Below, in pieces: positions 8,227-16,998 of a stretch of DNA of 43,539 nucleotides; position 1 is the stretch's first letter; the number at the start of each line of letters is the position of its first letter. The stretch comes from Planctomycetota bacterium. GTDB lineage: Bacteria > Planctomycetota > UBA8742 > UBA2392. The notes under the pieces were generated by a model, which worked only from the letters and a program-made list of their open reading frames with translations, searched no databases and was not told the origin of the DNA. The DNA is taken from contig JAHBYA010000021.1 of NCBI GenBank assembly GCA_019636195.1, positions 1-43,539 on the forward strand, given 5' to 3'. The position numbers were made by a program, and so were the translations under genes.

Positions 8227-8910
8227 CTAGGACTGGCTGCCCTGCTGCGCCTTCTCTGCCTCGGCCTTGCGGGCTGCCTCGTCCTTGGCCTGCTGGATCT
8301 TCTGTTCCAGCGCCTTTTCCTTCTCGCGCTCGGCCTGCTTCTTGCGCGCGTTGCGCTCTTCGGCTGTCAGCGGCGTCAGCAGCAGGTGCATGCGCTTGCC
8401 TTCGCGGCGGATCGGCGACTCGACCTTGCTGATGTCCTTCAGCGCCTCAATGAAGCGCCTGAGAATCTCGTCGCCACGTTCGCTGTGCGCGATTTCACGG
8501 CCCTTGAACCACACCTGGATCAGCACCTTGTCGCCGCGGTCAAGGAAGCCTGTGCACTTCTTCATGGCCACCTGCACGTCGTGTTCCGCGGTGTTGGGGT
8601 GCAGGCGCACGCCCTTCACCTTGGCCTGGTGTGCCTTGTTGCCCTTGGCGCGCTTCTTCAGTGAATACTTGTACTGGCCATAGTTCATGATCTTGCACAC
8701 GGGCGGACGCGCCGTGGGCGAGACTTCAACCAGGTCCAGGCCGGCTTCTTCAGCGAGCTTGAGCGCCTCTTCTGTGGGCAGTTCACCGCGGTTGTTTCCT
8801 TCATGGTCGATCAGCTGCACACGCGGAATGCGGATGCGCCGGTTGATGCGGTGCTCCTGTTGCGGACCACTACGGAGGTTGGAAGGCGGTGGAGGGCGTT
8901 TCGGCCGCAT
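8227..8910 (-). CDS. infC: Translation initiation factor IF-3
   Basis: IF-3 binds the 30S subunit, keeps it free of 50S and proofreads start-codon selection. The 227-residue product has the N-domain (INRRIRIPRVQLIDHEGNN, LDLVEVSPTARPPVCKIM) and the C-domain (KVLIQVWFKGREIAHSERG). A charged helical tail of about 50 residues (from EERNARKKQAEREKEK) makes it longer than the usual 170-180. AAAAGGAG abuts an in-frame ATT that directly precedes ATG 8910, so spacing to the ATG is only 3 nt; ATT is the infC start codon in E. coli. ATG 8931 is another in-frame option. First gene of infC-rpmI-rplT. Confidence 0.94.
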   Translation of the reverse strand: MRPKRPPPPSNLRSGPQQEHRINRRIRIPRVQLIDHEGNNRGELPTEEALKLAEEAGLDLVEVSPTARPPVCKIMNYGQYKYSLKKRAKGNKAHQAKVKGVRLHPNTAEHDVQVAMKKCTGFLDRGDKVLIQVWFKGREIAHSERGDEILRRFIEALKDISKVESPIRREGKRMHLLLTPLTAEERNARKKQAEREKEKALEQKIQQAKDEAARKAEAEKAQQGSQS

Positions 8911-8975
8911 AATCTCCTTTTGAAGCAGCATAAAGGCGCACCCACACGGGCGCGCCGAGTCACAATTGGCGCGGG

Positions 8976-8981
8976 ATGATA
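8976..8981 (-). promoter_or_regulatory. Probable -10 box of the infC operon
   Basis: TATCAT on the minus strand, with TTGTGG 16 nt upstream as a possible -35 (8998-9003). This gives a leader of about 55-60 nt before the infC start. Confidence 0.4.
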
Positions 8982-9036
8982 ACAGCACCGGGGTTTTCCA
9001 CAACAGGCGGGCGACACCCGAAGCCCAGCCGGACGA

Positions 9037-9987
9037 TCAGCGGGCAATGATGCTGAAGTCGCGCAGGTCCCGCGTGATGGCCCTCAGGTACATCGCCAGC
9101 ACAAAGCCGACAAAGCGCGCTTCGGGTGCTTCTTTGCGCAGTTCAAAACGCAGTGTCAGCGTGCGTCCGGCGTCGTCGTCCAGCGCAATCACCAGCTCGC
9201 CGTAGTCTGCGCCGGCCTGTACGCGGATCGCCCGGTTGGCGCCGCGTTCGTATTCGGTGTTCGTGGCGTGGCTGAAGTAGCGGTCCACGAACTCGCGGTC
9301 AAGCCGCTCAAACGCCTCGGCCACGATGCCGGCGTGGCCGTGCTCGGACCAGTTCACGTTGCACGCGCCGGTCTTGCGCACCCAAGACTTGAGCTGGTCT
9401 TCAAGGCGGTTGGCCACGACCTCGGTTTTGCGCACGTTGCTGCGGGTCAGCATCAGCGTGCGCGCGCGCTGCAGGGCGCTCTTTTGCTGCACAGCCTGGA
9501 TTTCGCTGCGCAGGCGGTACAGCTCCTGGCCCTGCTCGTGCAGCTGGCGCTTCATGGCTTCGCGCTGGGTGTCAACTTCGGTCAGCAGTTGCTCGGCGGC
9601 TTCGAGCTCCGATTGCAACTGCGTCAGCTCTTCATCGTGGGCGTGGACGGCGCTTTCGTGCTGGCCCAGCTCGCGGGCCTTTTCAGCCAGTTCTTTGGCG
9701 CTTTGCAGCGCAATCGTGACGCCCGCGTCGCCCGTGCCGCCGATCTCGGCCAGGCCCTGCATCAGGCGCTCGCGCTCGGTGCGGGCCTTGTCGCGCTGGG
9801 CCTGCACCTCGGCGATGCGGGCTTTCAGGTCCGCCAGGGTCTGCTCCTGCTGGGTGCGGACGGCTTCAAGGTCCACGTCGGTCGCCGGCTCCGCCGTGGC
9901 AGGCCTGCGCCGCGCCACAAGCGCGCCGGCGAGCAAGCCGACCAGCAGCGCGACCGCGCCAATCACGTACTCGGCATACCCAAGCAT
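9037..9987 (-). CDS. Membrane-anchored coiled-coil protein, unknown function
   Basis: A 316-residue product from ATG 9987; the frame is open further upstream, but this ATG directly precedes the membrane segment. Residues about 5-24 are one transmembrane helix (VIGAVALLVGLLAGALVA). Residues about 40-190 form a long coiled coil rich in Glu, Gln and Arg. The last 120 residues form a globular domain (KTGACNVNWSEHGHAG, LTLRFELRKEAPEARFVGF) that I cannot assign. It is divergent from the aminotransferase with only 43 bp between the start codons. A structural or scaffold role at the inner membrane is plausible. Confidence 0.75.
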   Translation of the reverse strand: MLGYAEYVIGAVALLVGLLAGALVARRRPATAEPATDVDLEAVRTQQEQTLADLKARIAEVQAQRDKARTERERLMQGLAEIGGTGDAGVTIALQSAKELAEKARELGQHESAVHAHDEELTQLQSELEAAEQLLTEVDTQREAMKRQLHEQGQELYRLRSEIQAVQQKSALQRARTLMLTRSNVRKTEVVANRLEDQLKSWVRKTGACNVNWSEHGHAGIVAEAFERLDREFVDRYFSHATNTEYERGANRAIRVQAGADYGELVIALDDDAGRTLTLRFELRKEAPEARFVGFVLAMYLRAITRDLRDFSIIAR

Positions 9988-9993
9988 GGCCGC

Positions 9994-10024
9994 AGCGTAC
10001 TTTGGGCGTGCGGCTTTGTATAAC
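9994..10024. promoter_or_regulatory. Overlapping divergent leaderless-type promoters
   Basis: On the minus strand TACGCT (9999-9994) ends 6 nt before ATG 9987. On the plus strand TATAAC (10019-10024) ends 6 nt before ATG 10031. With only 43 bp between the two start codons, any -35 regions would overlap, so the two genes may compete for polymerase. Confidence 0.4.
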
Positions 10025-10030
10025 GCCCCC

Positions 10031-11179
10031 ATGGCCGAATTGCTGACAGACCAGCAGCGCCGAGAGCTGTTTCCGGTAACGGCCGAGTGGGCGTACCTGA
10101 ACAACGCCTTTCGCGGTCCCGTCAGCACGCCCGCAGCGCAGGCCGCCAGGGACTACATTGACGGCCTGTCGTCGCGTGGCGTGACGGCCTGGGCCGACTG
10201 GCAGCGCACATGGGACGACACGCACGCCGGTTACGCCGCGTTCATTAATGCCCAGCCCGACGAAGTGCAGTTGCTGCCCGGTGCCACCGAGGCGCTGACC
10301 CGCGTAACGCTTGGCATTGATTGGCGCGCCGGCGACGAAGCCGTGGTCTTTGAGCGCGACTACCCCGGCGTCGTGCGCCCCCTGCTGGCGCTGCGGCGCT
10401 TTGGCGTAAGTGTGAAGCTGCTGCCCGAAGCCCCCGACGGCATGCGCCGCCCGGCCGACCTGCTGGCCGCGATCACCCACCGCACGCGGCTGGTGTGCGC
10501 AAGCTGGGTCGATTACCGCACGGGCATCAAGCTTGATGTCAACGAGCTTGCCGCCGGCTGCCGCGGCCGCGGCGTGCTGTGCGCCATTGATGCCGTGCAG
10601 GCCATCGGAGCATTGGCCGTTGACGTCAAGGCTGTGGGCGCCGACGCCATGACATTTGCCAGCCGCAAGTATCTCAACGGCCTGGACGCCCTGGGCGCGT
10701 TGTACGTGCGCAAAGACGTGGCGGAAGCGCTGACGCCATACAGCCTTGGCACCTACAGTGTCGAGAAGCCATTTGATTTCGACCGCGTGGAGCAGCCCCT
10801 GGCGCGGGGCGCCCGGCGGTTCATGCTGGGCGCGCCGGCCATGCCGCAGGTGTACGCCCTGCAAGCCGCCCTGCGCCTGCAACGCGAGATTGGCCCCGCG
10901 ACGATCCATGAGCAGACAGCATCGCTTGCCGCCGAAGTGCGCCGGCGCGCGAAGCACGAGGGCTTTGCGGCCTTTGGCGACAACTGGCCCGCCGAGTGCC
11001 AAAGCCACATCGTCAGCGTGCGCACCGGGATCAAGCTGGCGGTGGCTGGCCTTGCCGAACGGCTGGAATGCGCCAAAGCAGCGGCATCGGTCCGGCAGGG
11101 AATCTTGCGCGTCTCGCCGCACTGGTATAACACACAGGCTGATATCGACCGCTTGTTTCATGTACTCGGCGAGGGTTGA
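10031..11179 (+). CDS. Class V (cysteine desulfurase-like) PLP aminotransferase
   Basis: A 382-residue fold-type I PLP enzyme of the class V group that includes cysteine desulfurases and isopenicillin-N epimerase-like proteins. Visible features are YLNNAFRGPVS near the N-end, LLPGATEALTRVTLGIDW and the cofactor-pocket segment CAIDAVQAIGAL. The probable Schiff-base lysine is K213 in FASRKYLNG. The Cys-containing active loop typical of true IscS/SufS is not evident, so an aminotransferase, lyase or epimerase role is as likely as desulfuration. ATG 10031 follows a TATAAC box by 6 nt and begins at the normal family start. glyA starts 50 nt downstream. Confidence 0.85.
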   Translation: MAELLTDQQRRELFPVTAEWAYLNNAFRGPVSTPAAQAARDYIDGLSSRGVTAWADWQRTWDDTHAGYAAFINAQPDEVQLLPGATEALTRVTLGIDWRAGDEAVVFERDYPGVVRPLLALRRFGVSVKLLPEAPDGMRRPADLLAAITHRTRLVCASWVDYRTGIKLDVNELAAGCRGRGVLCAIDAVQAIGALAVDVKAVGADAMTFASRKYLNGLDALGALYVRKDVAEALTPYSLGTYSVEKPFDFDRVEQPLARGARRFMLGAPAMPQVYALQAALRLQREIGPATIHEQTASLAAEVRRRAKHEGFAAFGDNWPAECQSHIVSVRTGIKLAVAGLAERLECAKAAASVRQGILRVSPHWYNTQADIDRLFHVLGEG

Positions 11180-11229
11180 CCGGGCAGGCCCGTTCAATTG
11201 CTGGCCGTAATCCACGAACGGGGTTGTCC

Positions 11230-12435
11230 ATGCCCACCATCGAAGAACTGATCCTGCGCGAGCGTGATCGCCAGACCCACTCGATCAACCTGATCGCGAG
11301 CGAGAACTTTGTCAGCGACTATGTGCTGCGCTGTATGGGCACGGTGTTCACCAACAAGTACGCCGAAGGCTACCCCGGCAAACGCTGGTACGGCGGCTGC
11401 GAGTTTACCGACCAGGTCGAGCAGCACGCGATTGACCTTGCGAAGCAGCTCTTCAAGGCCGAGCACGCCAACGTACAGCCGCACAGCGGCACGCAAAGCA
11501 ACCTGGCCGCCTACATGGCGCTGATCAAGCCGGGCGACAAGGTGCTGGCCTTCAAGCTTGAGCATGGCGGGCACCTGAGCCACGGGGCGGCGTTCAATGC
11601 CTCGGGCAAGTTCTACAAGTTCGTGCATTACGGCGTACGCCGCGAAGACGGCCGGATTGACGAGGACGAGTACACCCGCCTGCTGAAGGAAAACCCCGAC
11701 ATCAAGCTGGTGGTCACCGGCGCCAGCAGCTACCCGCGTGCGATTGACTTCAAGCGGCTGGCCGGCATCGCCCGTGAACACGGCGCGCTGTTCATGGCCG
11801 ACGTGGCGCACATCTCGGGGCTGGTGGCGGCAGGCGTGCACCAGAGCCCGGTGGATGTGGCCGACATGGTTACCATGAGCACGCACAAGACCATCCGCGG
11901 CCCGCGCGGCGGCATGGTGGTGTGCAGCGCCAAGTGGGCCAGCAAGCTCGACCGCGCGGTCTTCCCCGGCGGGCAGGGCGGGCCGCTGGTGCACATCGTG
12001 GCGGCCAAGGCGGCGATGCTTGAAGAGGCGCTGCGCCCGGACTTTGTGCAGTACCAGAAGCAGGTGATCGCCAACGCCAAGGCCATGGCCAAGGCGTTCA
12101 CGGACATTGACAGCCGCAAGTACCGCGTGCTGACCGGCGGCACGGACAATCACATGGTGATGGTCGATATCAGCGGCACCGGCAAGAGCGGCATCGAGGT
12201 GGAAAACCTGCTGGGCGAGCAGAAGATTTATGTGAACAAGAACTTCATTCCGTATGACCCGCTGCCCGTGACGCAAACCAGCGGCATCCGCGTGGGCTCG
12301 CCGCTGCTGACCACGCTGGGCGCCAAAGAGGCGGACTTCGTGCAGGTGGTGCAACTGATCGACAAGGCCGTCAACGGCGAAAACGTGGCGGGCGAGGTGC
12401 AGAAGTTTATGGCCGACCTGTCATCGCGCCGTTGA
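11230..12435 (+). CDS. glyA: Serine hydroxymethyltransferase
   Basis: Interconverts serine and glycine using tetrahydrofolate and is the main source of one-carbon units. The 401-residue product has INLIASENFVSDYVL near the N-end, AEGYPGKRWYGGCE for substrate and tetramer contacts, and the PLP lysine K220 in TMSTHKTIRGPRGG. ATG 11230 matches the normal N-terminus; the frame extends 18 codons upstream into the aminotransferase stop region. A G-rich stretch (CGGGGT) precedes the start. It is probably co-transcribed with the aminotransferase and followed by mutS, which has its own promoter. Confidence 0.97.
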   Translation: MPTIEELILRERDRQTHSINLIASENFVSDYVLRCMGTVFTNKYAEGYPGKRWYGGCEFTDQVEQHAIDLAKQLFKAEHANVQPHSGTQSNLAAYMALIKPGDKVLAFKLEHGGHLSHGAAFNASGKFYKFVHYGVRREDGRIDEDEYTRLLKENPDIKLVVTGASSYPRAIDFKRLAGIAREHGALFMADVAHISGLVAAGVHQSPVDVADMVTMSTHKTIRGPRGGMVVCSAKWASKLDRAVFPGGQGGPLVHIVAAKAAMLEEALRPDFVQYQKQVIANAKAMAKAFTDIDSRKYRVLTGGTDNHMVMVDISGTGKSGIEVENLLGEQKIYVNKNFIPYDPLPVTQTSGIRVGSPLLTTLGAKEADFVQVVQLIDKAVNGENVAGEVQKFMADLSSRR

Positions 12436-12491
12436 GCGCGCCAAGTCTCGCCAAGTTGCCAGGCGGCGCGTGCTTTGCGGCGCAACCTTGC

Positions 12492-12497
12492 TATCGT
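12492..12497 (+). promoter_or_regulatory. Leaderless-type -10 box of mutS
   Basis: TATCGT ends 7 nt before ATG 12505, with no Shine-Dalgarno. The upstream GCAACC and the following CCGCGCC resemble the sequences before sucA and proC. Confidence 0.45.
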
Positions 12498-12504
12498 CCG
12501 CGCC

Positions 12505-15141
12505 ATGGCGCGCAAAGGCGAAGACTCGCCCGCTATGCGGCAGTACCGCGAGCTTAAGGACAAGCACGCGGGCGCGCTGCTGCTCTACCAGATGGGCGAC
12601 TTCTATGAGACCTTCTTTGAAGACGCCAAGCAGCTTGCCGACACGCTGGGCATAACCCTTACCACCCGCGGCGACGACACAGCCGGCAACCCGATCATGA
12701 TGGCGGGCTTTCCGTTGCGGGCGCTTGACCAGCACTTGCCGCGCCTGCTTGAAGCCGGGCTGCGCGTGGTGGTCTGCGAACAGGTCGAAGACCCCGCCGA
12801 GGCCAAAGGGCTGGTCAAGCGCGACGTCACGCGCGTGATCACGCCGGGCACCGTGCTTGAAGAATCGCTGCTGGATGCCCGAAAGCCTACCGTGATCGCG
12901 GCCTGGCTGCCCGAAAAGGGCAAGTCCCCCGGCGGCTTGGCCTGGGCGGAGCTTTCAACCGGGCGCTTCTTGTGCTGCCAGTCCGCAGAAGTTGAGCTGC
13001 TGCCGGCGTTGGCGCGCCTAGAACCCGCCGAGCTGCTGCTGCCCGAGAAGCTATGGGCCACCGAGCGCGAGTACGTGCTGGCCCTGCGGCAGCAGACCAA
13101 AGCCAGCCTGACCGCCGCCGCGGATTTCAGCTTTGACGCCAAGCGGGCAGTTTCTGAGTTGCACCGGCACCTTGGGGTGAAGACGCTCAAGGGCTTCGGG
13201 TTTGAACAGGAGAACGGGACGGAACTCGCCGCCGCGGGCGCGCTGCTTGCTTACATTGCAGAAAACCAGCGCGGCAACATCAGGCACATGCGCAGCCTTG
13301 AGCGCTTTGACCCGCGCGAGGTCATGGCGCTGGATGCGGCTACCCTGGGCGCCCTGGAAGTCACCCGTACCCTGCGCGAGCAGCGCGGCAAGGGCAGCCT
13401 GCTGGATTGCGTTGACCGCACCGCCACGCCGATGGGCGCCCGGGTCCTGCGCGAATGGCTGATCGCGCCCCTGGCCGACCCTCGCAAGATCAGCGCCCGC
13501 CACGCAGCGATTGACGAACTGCTGCACACGCCGCGCCGGCTCAGCCTGCTTCGCGACGCGCTGAACGGCCTGCCTGACCTTGAGCGGCTTGCCGGCAAGC
13601 TGGGCAGCGCCCGCGCCACACCGCGCGACCTTGGCGGGTTAAGGCTGGCGCTGCGCAAGCTGCCGATGGTGCGCGGAGCACTGGCGGGCACTGAAAGCGC
13701 GCTGCTAAGCTATGCGGGCGACTCGCTGGACGCGTTGGCAGACCTGCGCGAGATGCTGGAAGCCCAGCTTGCTGACGACCCGCCGGCGGTCCTAAAAGAT
13801 GGCGGCGTTATCCGCCCCGGCGTCAGCGCCGAGCTTGACGAGCAGCGCAGCTACGGGCAGCAGGGCAGCGACTGGATGTCGCGATTTCAAGAGGCCGAGG
13901 TCAAGCGCAGCGGCATTGCCAGCCTGAAGGTCGGGTTCAACTCAGTCTTCGGCTACTACATTGAAGTCACGCACGCCCAGGCGGGCAAGGTACCCGGCGA
14001 CTACATCCGCAAGCAGACGCTTAAGGGCGCCGAGCGCTACATCACACCAGAACTGAAAGAGTACGAGTCACGCATCCTCAATGCCGAAAAGCGCATTCTG
14101 GCCATCGAAACACAGTTGTTCACCGCCCTGCGCGACGCGTTGACCGCTCATGCCAACCGCGTCATCGCCGCCGCGCGGCTGGTGGCGATAGTGGATGCCG
14201 TTGCCGCGCTGGCAGTGGTCGCACACGAGCGCGGGTGGGTTCGCCCGCTGATTGACGACAGCCGCGAGCTGAACCTTGAACAGGCCCGCCACCCGGTGCT
14301 CGAAAGCACGCTGGAAGCAGGCAAGTGCGTGCCCAACGACGCTGTGCTGCAAGGCGGCGTGACCATGGCCGTGGTGACAGGACCAAACATGGCTGGCAAA
14401 AGCACCTATGTGCGCACGGTGGCGCTGTGCGTATTGCTGGCGCAGGCAGGCAGCTATGTGCCCGCGCGGTCGGCTAGGCTTGGCGTGGTGGATCGCATCT
14501 TTACGCGGCTGGGCAGCGCCGACGACATCGGGCGCGGCCAAAGCACCTTCATGGTCGAGATGGCGGAGACCGCGAACATACTCAATCACTGCACAAGCCG
14601 CAGCCTGATCGTGCTGGACGAAGTGGGCCGCGGCACCAGCACCTTTGACGGTGTCAGTATCGCGTGGGCAGTCAGTGAATATCTCTTGCGGGAAGTGAAA
14701 GCCCGCACATTGTTTGCCACCCACTACCACGAACTCACGCAGCTGGCGCTGCAATTCAGCGGGGTAAGGAACCTCAACGTGGTCGTCCGGGAGTGGAACG
14801 ACGAGCTGATCTTCCTGCACCAGATCGCCGAGGGTGGCGCCGACCGCAGCTACGGCATTCACGTCGCCAAGCTGGCAGGCATACCCGGCGACATCGTCTC
14901 GCGGGCGCGCGCAATCCTGGCAAGGCTTGAGGCAGACAGCCCGGTACTGTCCGGCAAGGCGGTGAAGGGCCAGCCGGCTGGCCCGTCGTTGAAGCGTCCG
15001 CGTCAATCGCAGTTGAGCTTGTTCACGGTCTCCGAGAACCGGGCGCTCAAAGCACTGGACGAATTGGACCCGACAACAGTCACACCTGAGCAGGCGTTGG
15101 CGGAACTGCTGAGGCTGAAGGGCATTGCGCGGTCCGACTGA
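12505..15141 (+). CDS. mutS: DNA mismatch repair ATPase MutS
   Basis: Recognises mismatches and small loops and starts strand-specific repair. At 878 residues it is a full-length MutS1. The mismatch-wedge motif F33-Y-E35 lies in YQMGDFYETF. Walker A is GPNMAGKST (626-634), Walker B is LIVLDEVGRGTSTFDG from about 701 with D705/E706, and the His switch motif is ATHYHELT. ATG 12505 fits the family N-terminus; ATG 12535 is less likely. No mutL is nearby. A hairpin with a short T-run follows the stop. Confidence 0.97.
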   Translation: MARKGEDSPAMRQYRELKDKHAGALLLYQMGDFYETFFEDAKQLADTLGITLTTRGDDTAGNPIMMAGFPLRALDQHLPRLLEAGLRVVVCEQVEDPAEAKGLVKRDVTRVITPGTVLEESLLDARKPTVIAAWLPEKGKSPGGLAWAELSTGRFLCCQSAEVELLPALARLEPAELLLPEKLWATEREYVLALRQQTKASLTAAADFSFDAKRAVSELHRHLGVKTLKGFGFEQENGTELAAAGALLAYIAENQRGNIRHMRSLERFDPREVMALDAATLGALEVTRTLREQRGKGSLLDCVDRTATPMGARVLREWLIAPLADPRKISARHAAIDELLHTPRRLSLLRDALNGLPDLERLAGKLGSARATPRDLGGLRLALRKLPMVRGALAGTESALLSYAGDSLDALADLREMLEAQLADDPPAVLKDGGVIRPGVSAELDEQRSYGQQGSDWMSRFQEAEVKRSGIASLKVGFNSVFGYYIEVTHAQAGKVPGDYIRKQTLKGAERYITPELKEYESRILNAEKRILAIETQLFTALRDALTAHANRVIAAARLVAIVDAVAALAVVAHERGWVRPLIDDSRELNLEQARHPVLESTLEAGKCVPNDAVLQGGVTMAVVTGPNMAGKSTYVRTVALCVLLAQAGSYVPARSARLGVVDRIFTRLGSADDIGRGQSTFMVEMAETANILNHCTSRSLIVLDEVGRGTSTFDGVSIAWAVSEYLLREVKARTLFATHYHELTQLALQFSGVRNLNVVVREWNDELIFLHQIAEGGADRSYGIHVAKLAGIPGDIVSRARAILARLEADSPVLSGKAVKGQPAGPSLKRPRQSQLSLFTVSENRALKALDELDPTTVTPEQALAELLRLKGIARSD

Positions 15142-15142
15142 C

Positions 15143-15175
15143 TCACCGTTTGTTCAGTAGAAACAGGTGACTTTT
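15143..15175 (+). terminator. Probable terminator after mutS
   Basis: Stem TCACC/GGTGA plus GTTT/AAAC with one bulged base and a 9-nt loop, followed by CTTTT. It begins two bases after the mutS stop. Confidence 0.55.
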
Positions 15176-15369
15176 GGGCATTCGCTGACAGTGTTGGTGA
15201 TTGTCGTAAATCTATTTAATACAGTTATTTACATTTTGCCCAAGGTGTGTCAGTTGAGCAATATGTACGATTCTATATCCGGATTTTCCTTCGACGACTT
15301 AGCTTTCCCAAGGTACAGTCCACCCATAGGCATCAGCGCACCTCCCCTTTGACCCTCAGGTGGCAGCCC
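15176..15369 (+). promoter_or_regulatory. AT-rich upstream region of the HTH regulator gene
   Basis: A non-coding stretch clearly richer in A+T than its surroundings (for example AAATCTATTTAATACAG at about 15208-15224). It holds several possible -10 boxes but none I can rank firmly. The AGGTGG Shine-Dalgarno of the next gene is at 15358-15363. Confidence 0.4.
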
Positions 15370-16131
15370 GTGACCAAGTACTATACCACCAGTGAAGTAG
15401 CAAAGATCTGCAATGTGCACCGTAACACCATCATCGGTGCTATCCGTAAGGGTTTGCTGAAGATTCACCGCACGCCCGGCGGCCATGCCCGCGTCAGCCA
15501 AGAGGACTTGGATGATTTCTGTCATCGCCGCAGCCTGCCCACAACCTCGTTGATCTCGCGTAACAACCGCATCCTGTTGATCGACGCGGACTCCCAATTC
15601 GTCAACACCATCAGCAAGGCGCTGGGCGAATACGAGTATCAGGTCGAAGCCGCCCGTGACCCGTTCATGGCTGGCTACCTGCTGGGCAAGTTTCAGCCCA
15701 ACATTGTCCTGCTTGAGCTGGCGATCGGCGACGTGAGGGGTGAAAACGTCTGCCGCGGCATCCGCAGCTTGCCCAAGCAGCGCGACACAGCCGTGGTCGG
15801 CATTACCGCCAGCCGCGACCAGGATGCAATTGATGCGCTGGTGGACAGCGGCGTGGACGACCTGCTGCAGAAGCCCTTTGACGTTGAACTGCTGGTTGAG
15901 CGCATCGTGCGCCTGATCGGCCCGGTGGTGCAGGGCACCACTGGCCGCGCCACGACCGGCCGCGTTTCGGGCAAGATTTCGGGCAAGATCACCAAGCGCA
16001 TCCGCAAGGGCGGCGAAGCGGGCGAAGAAGACGACAAGCTCACTCGCAAAGCCGCACCCAAGCAAGGCTTTCGGACAACCTACGACGGCGTGCTGACCCG
16101 CGCCGACGAAGATTTCAAGCCGGAAAGTTAG
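15370..16131 (+). CDS. HTH DNA-binding / pseudo-receiver regulator
   Basis: A 253-residue protein from GTG 15370, with AGGTGG 6 nt upstream. Residues 4-55 are an excisionase/MerR-like helix-turn-helix (YYTTSEVAKICNVHRNTI, then TPGGHARVSQEDL). Residues 66-190 are a CheY-like receiver, but the phospho-acceptor Asp is replaced by Glu (E116 in VLLELAIGD) and the acidic pair reads IDAD (D72/D74). T146 and K168 are kept. The tail of about 60 residues is basic then acidic and looks disordered. It may bind DNA without needing phosphorylation, since Glu can mimic phospho-Asp. Such HTH-receiver proteins occur in PVC and deltaproteobacterial lineages; the target is unknown. Confidence 0.88.
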   Translation: MTKYYTTSEVAKICNVHRNTIIGAIRKGLLKIHRTPGGHARVSQEDLDDFCHRRSLPTTSLISRNNRILLIDADSQFVNTISKALGEYEYQVEAARDPFMAGYLLGKFQPNIVLLELAIGDVRGENVCRGIRSLPKQRDTAVVGITASRDQDAIDALVDSGVDDLLQKPFDVELLVERIVRLIGPVVQGTTGRATTGRVSGKISGKITKRIRKGGEAGEEDDKLTRKAAPKQGFRTTYDGVLTRADEDFKPES

Positions 16132-16144
16132 TCGGCTTCCCTCA

Positions 16145-16174
16145 GACACGGCCCGACGGGAGTCGGGCCGTGTC
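16145..16174. terminator. Bidirectional terminator between regulator gene and dapB
   Basis: A perfect 13-bp stem (GACACGGCCCGAC / GTCGGGCCGTGTC) with loop GGGA between two convergent genes. On the plus strand it is followed by GCTTTCTC, a weak T-tract. Confidence 0.75.
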
Positions 16175-16180
16175 GCTTTC

Positions 16181-16957
16181 TCACAGCCCCAGCACTTGCG
16201 CCATCGTGTACTCACCGGGCGCCTTGCCGGCCAGCCACTCGGCAGCCTTGATCGCGCCGGCGGCAAACGTGTCGCGGCTGCTGGCTTTGTGGGTCAGCTC
16301 AACCCGTTCGCCTTCCGCGGCGAAGATCACGGTGTGGTCGCCGACCACGTCGCCGCCGCGCAGGGCGTGCATGCCGATCTCTTTCGGGTCGCGGGCGCCT
16401 GTGTGGCCGTGGCGGACGTGACGCGTCACGGCGTCGGGGTTGCGCCCGTTTCCGGCGCAGACCGCCTTAAGCAGGCCGATCGCGGTGCCGCTGGGCGCGT
16501 CCACCTTGCGGCGGTGGTGCATTTCAACAATCTCGATGTCATAGCTTTCGGGCAATGAAGCCGCCGCGCGCTGCGCCAGCGCGAACAACAGGTTCACGCC
16601 CAGCGAAAAGTTAGGGGCGTACAGCACCGGCACCTTCTTGGCGGCCTGGGCCAGCGCGGCCAGTTGCATGTTTTCAAGGCCGGTGGTGCCTGAGACAAAT
16701 GGCGTGGGGTGGGCAAGGCAATCCGCAAGCCGCGCGTCAAATCCCTTGGGCAGCGAAAAGTCAATCAGCACGTCCGCGCCGCCGTTGTACTTGGGCAGCA
16801 GTTCAAGGTCCGCGCGGGCGTCGCCCAGCAGCGCGCCGTAATTCTTGCCATGCTGCGCGACGTCAACCGCCGCCACGATTGTGTGGCCGGCGTCCAGCGC
16901 CAGCGCCGCCACGCGCCGGCCCATGCGGCCAAGCGCGCCCGAAACCGCAATCTTCAT
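16181..16957 (-). CDS. dapB: 4-hydroxy-tetrahydrodipicolinate reductase
   Basis: Reduces 4-hydroxy-tetrahydrodipicolinate in the lysine and diaminopimelate pathway, feeding peptidoglycan synthesis. The 258-residue product has the N-terminal Rossmann motif (KIAVSGALGRMGRR) and the DapB signature EIVEMHHRRKVDAPSGTA with the catalytic His pair and Lys. GAGGTG precedes the ATG. No other dap gene is adjacent. Its presence implies that the organism makes DAP and hence probably peptidoglycan. Confidence 0.96.
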   Translation of the reverse strand: MKIAVSGALGRMGRRVAALALDAGHTIVAAVDVAQHGKNYGALLGDARADLELLPKYNGGADVLIDFSLPKGFDARLADCLAHPTPFVSGTTGLENMQLAALAQAAKKVPVLYAPNFSLGVNLLFALAQRAAASLPESYDIEIVEMHHRRKVDAPSGTAIGLLKAVCAGNGRNPDAVTRHVRHGHTGARDPKEIGMHALRGGDVVGDHTVIFAAEGERVELTHKASSRDTFAAGAIKAAEWLAGKAPGEYTMAQVLGL

Positions 16958-16998
16958 GGGTCACCTCAGGGGCAATCATGGATTGGCAAAGGCGCGGG

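Noticed and set aside
10031..11179. Cysteine desulfurase IscS/SufS
   Set aside because: Class V fold is clear, but the catalytic Cys loop and isc/suf neighbours are not visible, so no specific symbol is given.
15167..15352. A 61-codon plus-strand ORF in the AT-rich region after mutS
   Set aside because: No Shine-Dalgarno, codon use unlike neighbours, and it overlaps the likely promoter of the regulator gene.
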